From assembly GCA_046349935.1 (NCBI GenBank), contig JAXMBK010000016.1:114810-178809 (forward strand): a stretch of DNA of 64,000 nt, read 5' to 3'. Source of the stretch: CAIXSC01 sp046349935 (GTDB lineage: Bacteria; Planctomycetota; Planctomycetia; Pirellulales; Pirellulaceae). The notes beneath the pieces were generated by a model. That model searched no databases and was not told where the DNA came from. It saw only the letters and a list, made by a program, of their open reading frames with translations. A program made the position numbers and the translations under genes. Below are positions 1 through 8,965 of this stretch, in pieces; position 1 is the stretch's first letter; every line of letters starts with the position of its first letter.

Positions 1-1438
1 TGGAGAGCATCATCATTTGGTCGAGCGGCGCGACGACGAAGTCGGTGTGATTGGTCGGCCGCAGCCCCGCCTCGATCGCATCCCGCAGCGGACTGATGTA
101 CATCGCCTGCTCTCGACCGCGATTCGCGATGTGCGCCTCGGCGAAATAGTACGTATGCAGCGTGTAAAACGACGGTCGCAATCGATACTCGACGAACTTG
201 GGGATCTGATCCTTGCGCAAGAACTGAGCATGGATTGCGGTGACGTTCCAGGGGCGGCTGAAGTCGCCGCCGCGAGCGAATTGATACGCGTCGAGAAACA
301 GATCGATCGCGGCGTCGCCGTTGCAATGCACCAACAGCGGCACGTTCATCTCATAGACCTTCTTGAACATCCGGTTCGCCAAGTCGCGCGGGAACGTCGG
401 CTCGCCGCGCCAGTCCTTCTCGCCCGCGGGACCGCCGGTAAGGTACGGGGTGCTGAAGTAGGCGGTCCGTCCCTGCGGCGAACCGTCGAGCGTGATTTTG
501 ACGCCGCCGATCTTGAGCCGCTGGTCGTACTTTCCCCATTGCTCGAGCGGGTACTGTGCCAGCACTCTGTCGACGTCGGTGATGAACGGATAGGCGACGA
601 CGTCGATGACGTTCGCGCCCGCGGCGGCCGCGCGCTTCATCGCCTGCAACTGCGGCAGGTGCGTCGCTCCCTCGTGGGCCGTCGTGATGCCCGACTCGGC
701 GTACAGCAATTGACCAGCTCGAGTCCACTCGATCTCTTGCTGCGCCGTGAGCGGTTCGGATTGCTCGAAGATCGGCAGGAACGCCGTTTCCATGATGAGC
801 CCCCACGGCTCGTTGGTCCCCGGCTTCCGGACGATGACGCCGCCGGGAGGCGTTTCGGCGGCGGCGCTGATTCCGTACTTCTTCAAGGCCAAGCTGTTCA
901 AAACGCAGCCGTGCATCGATACATGGTCGACGCGCACGGGATGGTCCGGCAGCGCCTCGTCCAGATCGTCGCGATTGAGCAGTCGTCCATTCGGCATCAC
1001 TGTGTCGTCATACCCGTAGCCGACGACGAGCTGCCCTGGCGGAATTTTGCGTTCAGCGACGTACCGTTTGAGCTCCGCGAGGATGCTCGGAACATCCTTG
1101 CCGGGGCCGGAAGGAGGCGCATACAGCTTGCATTGGTTGGCGACGAGCAGCGAATTGCTGTAGTGGCTGTGCCCATCGAGGAACCCGGGCAAGAGCGACT
1201 TCCCAGCCAGGTCGATCACCTTCGTATTCGGCCCGCGCATGCGCAGCGCTGTCTCGTTCTCGCCGACGTACACGATCTTTCCATCCTTCACCGCCAGCGA
1301 TTCGACGTAGGCCGGCGTCTTCCCCGCCATCGTCAAAATCGAGCCGTTGTGATAGATCGCATCCGCCGTCTGGGCTCGAACCGCCGAACCAGCGCCCAGC
1401 GCCGCAATCGCCGCGGCCAGAAACAAGACAGGTCTCAT
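1..1438 (-). CDS. Secreted amidohydrolase family protein (3' end missing)
   Basis: Reading leftward from an ATG at 1438, the protein begins MRPVLFLAAAIAALGAG, a signal peptide ending near VRAQ. It continues into the start of an Amidohydro_3 (YtcJ-like) metal-dependent hydrolase: a composite N-terminal beta domain (IYHNGSILTM) and then a metal-binding HxH in GFLDGHSHYSNS, at about residues 75-90. Further inside are TTAHEGATH, LVHCNGDAAIDLF and, near the window edge, TNHTDF, which fit the later metal and catalytic histidines and aspartate. No stop codon is reached, so the C-terminus lies outside the window. The family hydrolyses C-N bonds; the substrate cannot be read from sequence and export suggests an extracytoplasmic one. 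The gene stands alone, separated from the oxidase operon by a repeat cluster. Family assignment is secure. Confidence 0.88.
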   Translation of the reverse strand, partial: MRPVLFLAAAIAALGAGSAVRAQTADAIYHNGSILTMAGKTPAYVESLAVKDGKIVYVGENETALRMRGPNTKVIDLAGKSLLPGFLDGHSHYSNSLLVANQCKLYAPPSGPGKDVPSILAELKRYVAERKIPPGQLVVGYGYDDTVMPNGRLLNRDDLDEALPDHPVRVDHVSMHGCVLNSLALKKYGISAAAETPPGGVIVRKPGTNEPWGLIMETAFLPIFEQSEPLTAQQEIEWTRAGQLLYAESGITTAHEGATHLPQLQAMKRAAAAGANVIDVVAYPFITDVDRVLAQYPLEQWGKYDQRLKIGGVKITLDGSPQGRTAYFSTPYLTGGPAGEKDWRGEPTFPRDLANRMFKKVYEMNVPLLVHCNGDAAIDLFLDAYQFARGGDFSRPWNVTAIHAQFLRKDQIPKFVEYRLRPSFYTLHTYYFAEAHIANRGREQAMYISPLRDAIEAGLRPTNHTDFVVAPLDQMMMLS

Positions 1439-1492
1439 GTTGCCTACGCTCCGTGAATCATGGTCTACATCCTCCGTGAGTTTAGTCGCGCC

Positions 1493-1669
1493 GTAGGACA
1501 GGCTTCCAGCCTGTCTCGAGCGTCAGCAAGCAAAACGCCGACGCCGCGGCGCATACCGTGCGGCGGCGCGCCGTAGGACAGGCTTCCAGCCTGTCTCGAG
1601 CGCCAGCGAGCAAAACGCCGACGCCGCGGCGCCCGCTGCGCGGGCAGACAGGCTGGAAGCCTGTCCTAC
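1493..1669. repeat. Intergenic inverted-repeat cluster 1 (two forward copies, one inverted)
   Basis: A 24-base unit starting GTAGGACAGGCTTCC occurs at 1493-1516 and again at 1573-1596, exactly 80 bases apart. It occurs inverted at 1646-1669. Each unit contains a perfect small hairpin, ACAGGCT-TCC-AGCCTGT. The two forward copies share flanking sequence (CGAGCG, then AAAACGCCGACGCCGCGGCG), so an 80-base segment appears duplicated in tandem. The GCCCGCTGCGCGGGC hairpin just before the inverted copy also occurs in cluster 2. The last bases of the inverted copy form the TAG stop of the neighbouring oxidase gene. Confidence 0.9.
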
Positions 1670-2775
1670 GTTCGGACGAGGCGCACGCACCAGGCGATGA
1701 GCGCTGCGTTGAGCAGGGTGAAGACGACGAATAGTTCGAAGCCGCCGACGGCGGCGGCGGACTTCGCGGCGGCGACGACTTGGTCGAGATTGGCTTGGGT
1801 CAGCCGAATGATTTCGCGCAGCGCCGCGACGGAGACAAGCGTCGTCGCGAGCGTGACCGCCAGCACTGCGTGCCAACGAACGCATAGACAAGGGCGCCGT
1901 AGATGCAGCCCCCATACGGTCGCTTGCATCAAGACGCTTGCGAGTCCCAGCATCAACCACGGAGCACCGGCCGCCCCGAGCAGCGCCGCACGCACGGCAG
2001 AGGAAAGCGTCGCGACGTAAGCGCCGCCGCAGGCGGCGGCGACGGCGAGCCCGGCGAGCGACGCGACGCCCAACCGGCGGTGATCGGCTTCAAACATCGC
2101 GCCCCAATCCGACTCGGCGATCGCTCCGTCCCATTTTGCCGCATCTCCGCGCATCGTTTTCAATTGCCAACTGGCGAGCACCGCCATCGTCGGCAGCGCA
2201 CCCGCGATCCAGATCGCGAGGCGGAGCGTCAGAGCCAGAGGAGACTTCACTGCGTCGCCCGTTCGATAGGCTTCGGGCCAAGCGGCCGCCTCCAGCCCCA
2301 AGAGATGGTTGGCCGTCCAGCAGAATGCGACGAACAAGAAGCAGCCGGCGATCCCCGCCGCGAGCCCCAGCCGGACCGGCAACGGCCAGCGACTCACCAC
2401 GCGGCTCTTCATCACATACAGCAAGTAAAAGGCGGCGATGAGCACCGGGATGACGACCATCCACCGCCACCCCAACAGCAAATTGGCCGAATAGAACTGC
2501 CGTTGATACAGGATTTGCACGAACAGAAGCGGTGCGACGCCCGCCGTGATCGCGCCGCTCAACATGAACGGCATCCAATCGCGGAGGATTCTTGACAACG
2601 GCTGCTTTGTCCGTGGCATGAGCCCCGCCCCCGGAAAAAGCGTACACCAGGCCACCCACAGGCTTCCCGCCAAGACATACGCCATCAACACCACATGAAC
2701 GACGAGCGTCAGCACATAAACCATCAGATAGAACGAACAGCCGCCATCCAAGCCGAACGGAAACATGTGGTTCAT
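1666..2775 (-). CDS. Integral membrane subunit II of a bd-family oxidase-like complex
   Basis: About 369 residues starting MNHMFPFGLDGG. Many hydrophobic segments are spread along its length (for example VYVLTLVVHVVLMAYVLAGS near the start and GGFELFVVFTLLNAALIAW near the end), predicting roughly 8-9 membrane helices and no soluble domain. The ATG overlaps the TGA of the upstream gene in an ATGA, so the two are probably translationally coupled. By position and topology it is the CydB-like partner of the fused subunit I, although sequence similarity to classical CydB is not obvious by eye. Its TAG stop (1666-1668) lies inside the inverted repeat copy. Its own cofactors are unknown. Confidence 0.75.
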   Translation of the reverse strand: MNHMFPFGLDGGCSFYLMVYVLTLVVHVVLMAYVLAGSLWVAWCTLFPGAGLMPRTKQPLSRILRDWMPFMLSGAITAGVAPLLFVQILYQRQFYSANLLLGWRWMVVIPVLIAAFYLLYVMKSRVVSRWPLPVRLGLAAGIAGCFLFVAFCWTANHLLGLEAAAWPEAYRTGDAVKSPLALTLRLAIWIAGALPTMAVLASWQLKTMRGDAAKWDGAIAESDWGAMFEADHRRLGVASLAGLAVAAACGGAYVATLSSAVRAALLGAAGAPWLMLGLASVLMQATVWGLHLRRPCLCVRWHAVLAVTLATTLVSVAALREIIRLTQANLDQVVAAAKSAAAVGGFELFVVFTLLNAALIAWCVRLVRT

Positions 2776-4145
2776 TGACAACCCGCCTCTTCCAACCACC
2801 TCTCAATCTGCTCGACGGCCGCTTCGTCGAGCTCATCGGGCCACGGGCGTTGACGCTTGAACTGCACCCAACGGATGTACTGCACCAGCGACTCCAGTTC
2901 CCGAGCGGTCCCTGCGAAGGGCGGCATAAAAGGTTTGGTCTTTTGCAACTTGGCGATGTTCATCCGCATCTGTTCCAAGTCCCAGGCGCCGGTCAAGTGC
3001 ACGACGGCATTCGCGCCCTCCATGGTGTGGCACACCGCGCACTGCCTCCGAAACACTTTGGCGCCGACCGTCACGGTTTCGTTCGGCAAGTGCCGCTCGT
3101 GCACTACCGGAAACGGATCGTCGGCGACGCAACCGCGTTCCCGTAGCGCGGCGACTTCGGAGGGGCGGATCCCGTTGGAGTACAACACGTGCCGAATCGT
3201 GAACGGCTTTCGCGAACCCTCGCGCACGAATTCGCCGCCCGCCGTTGCGCCGAAGGCCATAAACAACAGCAACGTCGCCGTGGCCCCGTTGATGTACAGC
3301 TTTTGGAGCCACAGTCCCAGCAGCGCATAGCCGCCGATCGCGAGCGACGCACCGACCGAGATCATGAAGAACAGCATCATCGCGGGGCTGCCTCCCAACA
3401 CCCAACCGCGACTATCGTCGGGCATCGTCGACAAATACCACCCGCCCAGCAACGGCATGACGAGCATCGGGGTCATGAGATGCGCCGCCTTGTTGATGAG
3501 TTCCTGGCGTTGCTCGCGTTCCAACCCTGGAATCAAGTTCACGACGACGCAGCCCGCCAGCGACGCCAGAGTCAGACAGACGATCGTGCGAAAGAACAGA
3601 CTCGGCCAAAAGCTGGGATTGAAAAAGCCGTCGACGATCGAGTGCGTCTCCACCCAAGTTCCGGGGGTCAACTGCCACGACAGGATGCCGTTGATCCAAA
3701 AGAGACTCATCCAAGCGGCGAACGCGTAGAGTCCGAGCAGCGTGAGGCACTGTCGATCGGTCAATCGGTCGTGGTAACGATAAAAGCAGTAACCGGCGAC
3801 CACCTCGAGACAAAAGAAAGTCCACTCGGTCGCCCAGATCCAGTGGAAATTGAACACCATCTGCCCAATCGTCGGTGCGCTAACTTGGATGGACGTGAAC
3901 CAGATTCCAACTCCCGTCAGCGCACCCAGAACAAAGCTGACCAGTACCAAGACTTTGAAGTAGCCATGCACAAACTGGCGCGCCGCCGCGCTGCGGCCGG
4001 TCATCGCCAACCATTGGAAGTAACACAAGAGAATTCCGCCGCCGACCGCGAACTGCGCCAGAAACACATGCACGATCGCGACCGCCGCCATCACCAGCCC
4101 CGGCATCAGCGGCCCATAATCGTTGACAGGATAGATGTCGCTCAT
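2772..4145 (-). CDS. bd-family oxidase-like subunit I with C-terminal cytochrome c domain
   Basis: About 457 residues starting MSDIYPVNDYGP. The N-terminal part has the CydA-type layout. A histidine sits in the first helix (AIVHVFLAQFAVGGG), where CydA has its haem ligand. Helix residues FHWIWATEWTFFCLEVVAGY match the acidic proton-path/haem region, and several further helices follow. The CydA quinol-binding loop is not recognisable. The C-terminal ~110 residues form a soluble class I cytochrome c domain with CAVCH and a downstream MPPF methionine ligand. This suggests electron input from cytochrome c rather than quinol, as proposed for 'OR-C'-type members of the superfamily; that is inference. 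The longer open frame upstream of this ATG is translated repeat sequence, so the start is placed at 4145. It overlaps the subunit II gene by four bases. Confidence 0.8.
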   Translation of the reverse strand: MSDIYPVNDYGPLMPGLVMAAVAIVHVFLAQFAVGGGILLCYFQWLAMTGRSAAARQFVHGYFKVLVLVSFVLGALTGVGIWFTSIQVSAPTIGQMVFNFHWIWATEWTFFCLEVVAGYCFYRYHDRLTDRQCLTLLGLYAFAAWMSLFWINGILSWQLTPGTWVETHSIVDGFFNPSFWPSLFFRTIVCLTLASLAGCVVVNLIPGLEREQRQELINKAAHLMTPMLVMPLLGGWYLSTMPDDSRGWVLGGSPAMMLFFMISVGASLAIGGYALLGLWLQKLYINGATATLLLFMAFGATAGGEFVREGSRKPFTIRHVLYSNGIRPSEVAALRERGCVADDPFPVVHERHLPNETVTVGAKVFRRQCAVCHTMEGANAVVHLTGAWDLEQMRMNIAKLQKTKPFMPPFAGTARELESLVQYIRWVQFKRQRPWPDELDEAAVEQIERWLEEAGCQ

Positions 4146-4185
4146 GCCCCAATTCTTCCAGTTTCCCGAGTTGCGAACAACCGCC

Positions 4186-4280
4186 GTAGGACAGGCTTCC
4201 AGCCTGTCTCGAGCGATAGCGAGCAAACTCCTGCACGCGAAGCCCGCTGCGCGGGCAGACAGGCTGGAAGCCTGTCCTAC
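4186..4280. repeat. Intergenic inverted-repeat cluster 2
   Basis: A forward copy of the 24-base GTAGGACAGG unit (4186-4209) and an inverted copy (4257-4280) bracket a spacer. The spacer includes CGAGCG next to the forward copy and the hairpin GCCCGCTGCGCGGGC next to the inverted one, the same layout as the right half of cluster 1. It lies between the divergent oxidase operon and the kinase gene. A transcript through it could form a ~95-base hairpin. Confidence 0.88.
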
Positions 4281-4321
4281 GCTTGTATCTAACGTCCGCC
4301 TTCGTCAATAACTTGGTGTAT

Positions 4322-6046
4322 ATGGACTCGGAAAATGCGACTGTCGATCTCGTCTCTTCCGCCGCGCCTTCGCCGCACGCGACGCGCGGGTCGCTGGACG
4401 TTTCGCAAGTCGCCGTGGGGGTCGTGGCGGGACGTCGGCAGAAGTTCGCGGACGAGACGGCGGCCCTGCTGCGTCGTCGCTTGCTCGCCGCCGCATCGCT
4501 GGTCGCCGTCGTCCTGGCCGCCGCGTTCGTCGGCAATCTAGTCGTAGGAATCACGACCTACTGGGGACTTCGCTTTGCGGTCGTCGGCATTGCGGTCGCG
4601 GCCGCAGCGGGCCTGCGATTCCATCCCCAACTCTCGCTCGGCGCCCTCCGCATCGTCGAGGGAGTCATCTTCGGCGCGGTCGTCTTTCAGCTCGCACTGA
4701 TGATGTGGACGCGACTGGGAGAATTCATCGCCGCTCACGACGGTCCCACGCTCATCGCGTCGCGTCATCAATACCTGATGGCTTGGTGCATTCTGATCTT
4801 TATCTACGGCACGCTCATGCCGAACACGTGGAAGCGAGCGGCCGTCATCCTGCTGCCGATGTCGTTTCTCCCCTACGCGATCGTCGCTTGCTTGCAACGA
4901 GTTCACCCTGAAACGACGGCGTTGCTCGCTCAAGCCAAAGCCGAATCGCCCTTGCCGATGCCGATCGTCGCGGCGCTCGTCGCCTCCTTCGCCGCTCACG
5001 TCATCAACGCCGCTCGGCGCGAAGCCTTCAAGGCCCGACAGTTCGGTCAGTATCGCTTGCTCGATCGACTCGGCGTCGGCGGCATGGGCGAGGTCTATCG
5101 CGCAGAGCACACGCTGCTGAAACGTCCTTGCGCTATCAAGCTCATCAAGCCGGCCAGCGAAACCGACGCCGTCGCCGTCGCTCGATTCGAGAAGGAAGTG
5201 AAAACCACCGCGCGGCTCACGCATTGGAACACAATCGAAATCTACGACTACGGTCGCACCGACGACGGCACGTTCTACTACGTCATGGAACTGTTGCCGG
5301 GGATGAGTCTTGAGGAGCTCGTCGCCAAGCACGGACCGCTGCCGCCGGGGCGCGTCGTGCATTTGCTGCGGCAGATCTGCGGCGCGTTGCACGAGGCGCA
5401 TGCGGTGGGACTCATTCATCGCGACATCAAGCCGGCGAACATCTTTGCTTCGCAGCGCGGCGGAGTGCACGACGTCGCCAAGCTGCTCGACTTTGGCTTG
5501 GTGAAGGAACGCCGCGATTCGTCCGACGACGCCGCTCGTTCCGGCAAGTTCAGCGGTACGCCGCTGTACATGGCGCCCGAACAGGCTTGGAGCTACGACG
5601 ACGTCGACGGCCGCGCCGATCTGTATTCACTAGGCGCCGTCGCCTACTGCTTGCTCACCGGTCGACCGCCGTTCGTGAGCAACAGCGTGATGGAACTGCT
5701 GGCCGCTCATCAAAGTGAACCAGTCCCTCCGCCGTCGAAATTCCAAGCCGCGGTCCCGCCCGATCTTGATCAAATCGTGCTGCGGTGCCTCGCCAAATCC
5801 CCGGCCGATCGATTCGCTGACGCCGACGCATTGCGTTCAGCGCTCGCAGCCTGTTCCGTCGCCAACGCTTGGACGGAACAGGACGCGGCGTCGTGGTGGA
5901 GGAATGAAAGCCAGCAGGAGAGTCCGGCGAAGTTGGTACTGGCGACGCCGACGCTGGATGATTCCAGATCCCCCGCGCCGTCCTCCATGGCCGCCACCGT
6001 GGACGCGGTCACCGTCGAGGCGTCCGCTTCCAAGCGCGACGACTGA
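4322..6046 (+). CDS. Membrane Ser/Thr protein kinase
   Basis: About 574 residues from the ATG in MDSENATVDL; an upstream TTG adds 13 codons but looks less likely. Residues ~50-230 hold four or more hydrophobic helices, so the N-terminus is a membrane domain. The kinase domain follows at ~240-500 with a glycine-rich loop (LGVGGMGEVYRA), catalytic lysine (CAIKLIKP), HRDIKPAN loop, DFG (LLDFGLV) and APEQ, so it is a complete Hanks-type kinase. The membrane domain precedes the kinase, the reverse of PknB, and no extracellular sensor domain is visible. The C-terminal ~75 residues are low-complexity. The gene is monocistronic, divergent from the oxidase operon. Substrates are unknown. Confidence 0.92.
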   Translation: MDSENATVDLVSSAAPSPHATRGSLDVSQVAVGVVAGRRQKFADETAALLRRRLLAAASLVAVVLAAAFVGNLVVGITTYWGLRFAVVGIAVAAAAGLRFHPQLSLGALRIVEGVIFGAVVFQLALMMWTRLGEFIAAHDGPTLIASRHQYLMAWCILIFIYGTLMPNTWKRAAVILLPMSFLPYAIVACLQRVHPETTALLAQAKAESPLPMPIVAALVASFAAHVINAARREAFKARQFGQYRLLDRLGVGGMGEVYRAEHTLLKRPCAIKLIKPASETDAVAVARFEKEVKTTARLTHWNTIEIYDYGRTDDGTFYYVMELLPGMSLEELVAKHGPLPPGRVVHLLRQICGALHEAHAVGLIHRDIKPANIFASQRGGVHDVAKLLDFGLVKERRDSSDDAARSGKFSGTPLYMAPEQAWSYDDVDGRADLYSLGAVAYCLLTGRPPFVSNSVMELLAAHQSEPVPPPSKFQAAVPPDLDQIVLRCLAKSPADRFADADALRSALAACSVANAWTEQDAASWWRNESQQESPAKLVLATPTLDDSRSPAPSSMAATVDAVTVEASASKRDD

Positions 6047-6048
6047 CG

Positions 6049-6270
6049 CTAGTCCCCGACGGCTCGATCGGCGCTCGTCGAAGCGACGAGTCCGCGGATC
6101 GAGATGACGTTCAGCGGCAGTTCGAGGAACACATGAGCGGCGCTGAGCGCCAAGGTGGTCATGAGGCCGAGCTGGTAGTCGTAGGCGAACGCCAGCATGC
6201 GCGCCACGAACTGAGGCGAGTGTCGGATGCACAGGAGTCGCGGGAATTGGGCGACGTGACTTGGAGCGGC
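6049..6270 (-). pseudogene. C-terminal gene remnant, unknown family
   Basis: One minus-strand frame stays open from just after a TGA (6271-6273) to a TAG at 6049-6051. It reads as convincing protein, including RLLCIRHSPQFVARML, AFAYDYQLGLMTTLALSAAH and VFLELPLNVISIRGL. Nothing upstream in frame provides an ATG start, and the first internal ATG is at VARM. The pattern fits the 3' end of a degraded gene whose 5' part was lost when the neighbouring region was rearranged. The family is not recognised; the middle part is hydrophobic. A short real gene using an internal start cannot be excluded. The interval 6047-6383 otherwise holds only the upstream region of the next gene. Confidence 0.35.
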
Positions 6271-6383
6271 TCATCGCGCGATAGTGTACCGATTTATGGC
6301 CGCTGCGGCAGCGTCTGTTGCCCGTCCCGCGCCCCCTTTACGATGTCGTCAGGCTCTTCATTCTCTCGAACCGGGGACGCGCA

Positions 6384-7697
6384 ATGCGTTGGAACTTGAC
6401 TCGACGGCGGTTCATGCGGTCCGCGGTGAAGTGGGCAGGGGCGGTCGGGGCGATGCCGGGCCTGGACGCTGGGCGGGCCCCGCCCGTTCACGCCGCCGCA
6501 CCGCGCCGTCCACGCATCCTGCTTCGGTCGTCATGGCAGGTCGTCAATATCGGCGATATCGCGCACACGCCCGGCGTCTTAACGCTCTTAGAAAACCACT
6601 TCCCGGAAGCGGAAGTGAAGCTGTGGGCGTCCAGCAACTTGAGCGAAGCGGCGGCCGCGATGGAACGGCGGAGGTTTCCGCAACTGGAGATTGTGAAGGG
6701 AGCAATCAACGAGCAGGGACGCGCGTCGAACCCTGCGCTCGGCGATGCGCTCGCTTGGTCCGACTTCTTGCTCCATGGCTCGGGCCCTTCTTTGGTCGCC
6801 TCCAAAGACGTGGCGGCGTATGTGCGTCATCAAAAGAAGCCCTTCGGCGTCTATGCGATCACCCACGGTTCGTTCCTTTCCGGCCCCGACCGCGATCTCT
6901 TGTCGGAAGCTCGGTTCGTGTTCTTTCGCGACAGCGTGTCGCTCGAACGGGCCAAGCGCGAAGGAGTAAAATCGCCCGTCATGCAGTTCGCTCCCGACGG
7001 CGCGTTTGCGTGCGATCTGCGCGACGATGCCAAGGCCGAAGCATTTCTTCGAGAACGCCGACTCGAACCGGGCCGCTTCCTCTGCTGCCTCTCGCGACTG
7101 CGCTTCACGCCGTATTGGTCGATCCCGGGCGACAAGCGACCGTTCGACGCAAAGCGACATGCCAGGAACGAAGAGCGCAAGGAATTGGACCACGCGCCGC
7201 TTGTCGAAGCGATCGTGCAAATCGTCCGCGAAACGCCGCTCAAGGTGCTCTTATGCCCGGAAGACATGACGCAGATGGCGGTGGGCAAGGAACAGTTGTT
7301 CGACAAGCTGCCCGAGGAGGTGCGGTCGCGAGTGGTTTGGCGCGAATCGTTCTGGCTTACGGACGAGGCGCTCAGCACCTACGTTCGCAGCGCCGGCCTG
7401 TTCGGCAGCGAGATGCACTCGCCCATCATGGCGATCGGCGCGGGCGTCCCCGCAATCGTCTGTCGCTTTGAGGAGCAGACCAGCAAAGGGATCATGTGGC
7501 GCGACATCGGGCTCGGCGATTGGCTTTTCGATTTGGACCAGGACGAGCAGCGCAAAGCGGTCGCCCCCGCCGTCCTCGCCCTGGCCCGCGATCTGGACGA
7601 CGCCCGCGCCCGAGCGGCTCGGGCGCGGGAATTGGTGCAGCAGCGCCAGCGCGAGACGATGGACATCGTACGGACCATCGTCGAACGTTTGGCCTAG
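6384..7697 (+). CDS. Tat-exported polysaccharide pyruvyl transferase family protein
   Basis: About 437 residues from the ATG at MRWNLTRRRFMRSAVKW. A twin-arginine motif (TRRRFMR) and a hydrophobic stretch to about residue 35 form a Tat signal. The rest matches the polysaccharide pyruvyl transferase fold: N-terminal NIGDIAHTPGVLTLL, a middle LLHGSGPS, and a C-terminal GLFGSEMHSPIMAIGAGVPA with the Ser-Glu-x-His element of this GT-like fold. Such enzymes normally ketalise sugars with pyruvate from PEP in the cytoplasm, so export is unusual; an alternative substrate or donor is possible. The TAG stop overlaps the stop of the convergent antiporter gene in a shared CTAG. No glycan genes are adjacent. 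Confidence 0.8.
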   Translation: MRWNLTRRRFMRSAVKWAGAVGAMPGLDAGRAPPVHAAAPRRPRILLRSSWQVVNIGDIAHTPGVLTLLENHFPEAEVKLWASSNLSEAAAAMERRRFPQLEIVKGAINEQGRASNPALGDALAWSDFLLHGSGPSLVASKDVAAYVRHQKKPFGVYAITHGSFLSGPDRDLLSEARFVFFRDSVSLERAKREGVKSPVMQFAPDGAFACDLRDDAKAEAFLRERRLEPGRFLCCLSRLRFTPYWSIPGDKRPFDAKRHARNEERKELDHAPLVEAIVQIVRETPLKVLLCPEDMTQMAVGKEQLFDKLPEEVRSRVVWRESFWLTDEALSTYVRSAGLFGSEMHSPIMAIGAGVPAIVCRFEEQTSKGIMWRDIGLGDWLFDLDQDEQRKAVAPAVLALARDLDDARARAARARELVQQRQRETMDIVRTIVERLA

Positions 7698-8965
7698 ATG
7701 AACCAGAAGCAGATGATCGCGACGAGCGTCGGGATCGAAGCGCCGACCAGCAACCCCATCGGGCTGATCCCTTCGCTACCGAACACTTTCGCTCGTTGCA
7801 GGATGCCCGCGCCGGCCGGGTTGGGAGCGTTGGCGATGACGGTCAACCCGCCGCCCGTGACGGCGCCGGCGACCAATGCGTACTTCAGGTCGTCCGAGAT
7901 GCCCTGGACCAGCGAACCCAGGTAGGTGAGCGCCGCGTTGTCGGTGATGGCCGTGAGCGCCGTGGCGCCGAAGTAGAGCTTCGGACCATCGAGGCTCGTG
8001 ATGAGCGGCTTTAGCCAGTATTCCTGGAGGCTGCCGAGCGTCACGAGGCCGGCGAGGAAGAAGCCGACCAGCAACCCTTCACGCAGCTTCAAACCGTCTT
8101 GGTACTCGCGAGTCGCAATCGTCAATCCGACGAACAACATGACGACGCCCAGGAAGACGTCCGGATGGTGCGAGAAGAACACGACCGCCGCCAAGAACGC
8201 CAGGTGCAGACCGGTGAGCCACCAGGGCACCGGTTGGCGACGATCTTCCACTTCGGGCAAAGCCTTCAATTCCGCTCGGAATGCGATCGCAAACAGGACG
8301 GTCGATGCGACCGACGCCAGGGCTGCTCGCCAGCCGAAGTGCGTCACCATGTACACCGTATCCCACTCCCAGGTAGAGGCGACCATGAGCACGGGCGGCG
8401 CCGCGAAGTGGGTGAGCGTCCCGCCGATCGAGACGTTGACGAACAACAAGCCGATGGTCGCATAGGCCAGCTTCTTGCTGATTTCTTGATCAAAGTATCG
8501 TCGCTTGAGCACCAGCGCCAGCAGGGTCATGGCGGCCGGTTCGGTGATGAACGATCCCAACAGCGGACCGATCGCGAGTGCGACGAAGTAGAACGAGATC
8601 CCCGGACTGAAGGGCAAGCGTCGCGCCAGGAAGGTCAAGATGGCCTCGGCCAGCATAACGACGGGGCGAGTCGCCGCGACGACCATCACCGCCACGACGA
8701 ACTTCGGCTCCGTATAGTTCAAACCTTCGATATAGGCGACCGCTTCATGAATCGAGCCCTTCACGGCGGCAATGCCGAGGAACAGCGCGGCGGCCCACAA
8801 CCCGAACACCACTTCCGTTTCCGCCAAGAAGTGCAATAGATTCTCGGGGATCGAGCCACTGGGGTATTTATGCGCCCAGTGTGCAAATCGTTTGACCGAG
8901 AACGTGTGGAGCACGGCCAACACGAAGAAGACCGTGGCCAGGATTTCAACTACCGTAGGATTCAT
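7694..8965 (-). CDS. Putative Na+/H+ antiporter (PF07399-like)
   Basis: About 423 residues with roughly 11 hydrophobic helices and no soluble domain. Segments such as GPLLGSFITEPAAMTLLALV, TAITDNAALTYLGSLVQG and GGGLTVIANAPNPAGAG resemble the ion-transporter superfamily half-site signatures of the putative Na+/H+ antiporter family PF07399. The IxDNA and ANAPNPAG motifs lie in re-entrant regions of such carriers. The probable role is electroneutral sodium/proton exchange at the inner membrane. It is a single gene, convergent with the pyruvyl-transferase gene and ending inside the same CTAG. Transport direction and ion are inferred from family only. Confidence 0.85.
   Translation of the reverse strand: MNPTVVEILATVFFVLAVLHTFSVKRFAHWAHKYPSGSIPENLLHFLAETEVVFGLWAAALFLGIAAVKGSIHEAVAYIEGLNYTEPKFVVAVMVVAATRPVVMLAEAILTFLARRLPFSPGISFYFVALAIGPLLGSFITEPAAMTLLALVLKRRYFDQEISKKLAYATIGLLFVNVSIGGTLTHFAAPPVLMVASTWEWDTVYMVTHFGWRAALASVASTVLFAIAFRAELKALPEVEDRRQPVPWWLTGLHLAFLAAVVFFSHHPDVFLGVVMLFVGLTIATREYQDGLKLREGLLVGFFLAGLVTLGSLQEYWLKPLITSLDGPKLYFGATALTAITDNAALTYLGSLVQGISDDLKYALVAGAVTGGGLTVIANAPNPAGAGILQRAKVFGSEGISPMGLLVGASIPTLVAIICFWFI

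Noticed and set aside
17..1456. Long 479-codon plus-strand frame
   Set aside because: It is antisense to the amidohydrolase, which has a signal peptide and metal motifs; the plus frame has Arg/Val-rich shadow composition.
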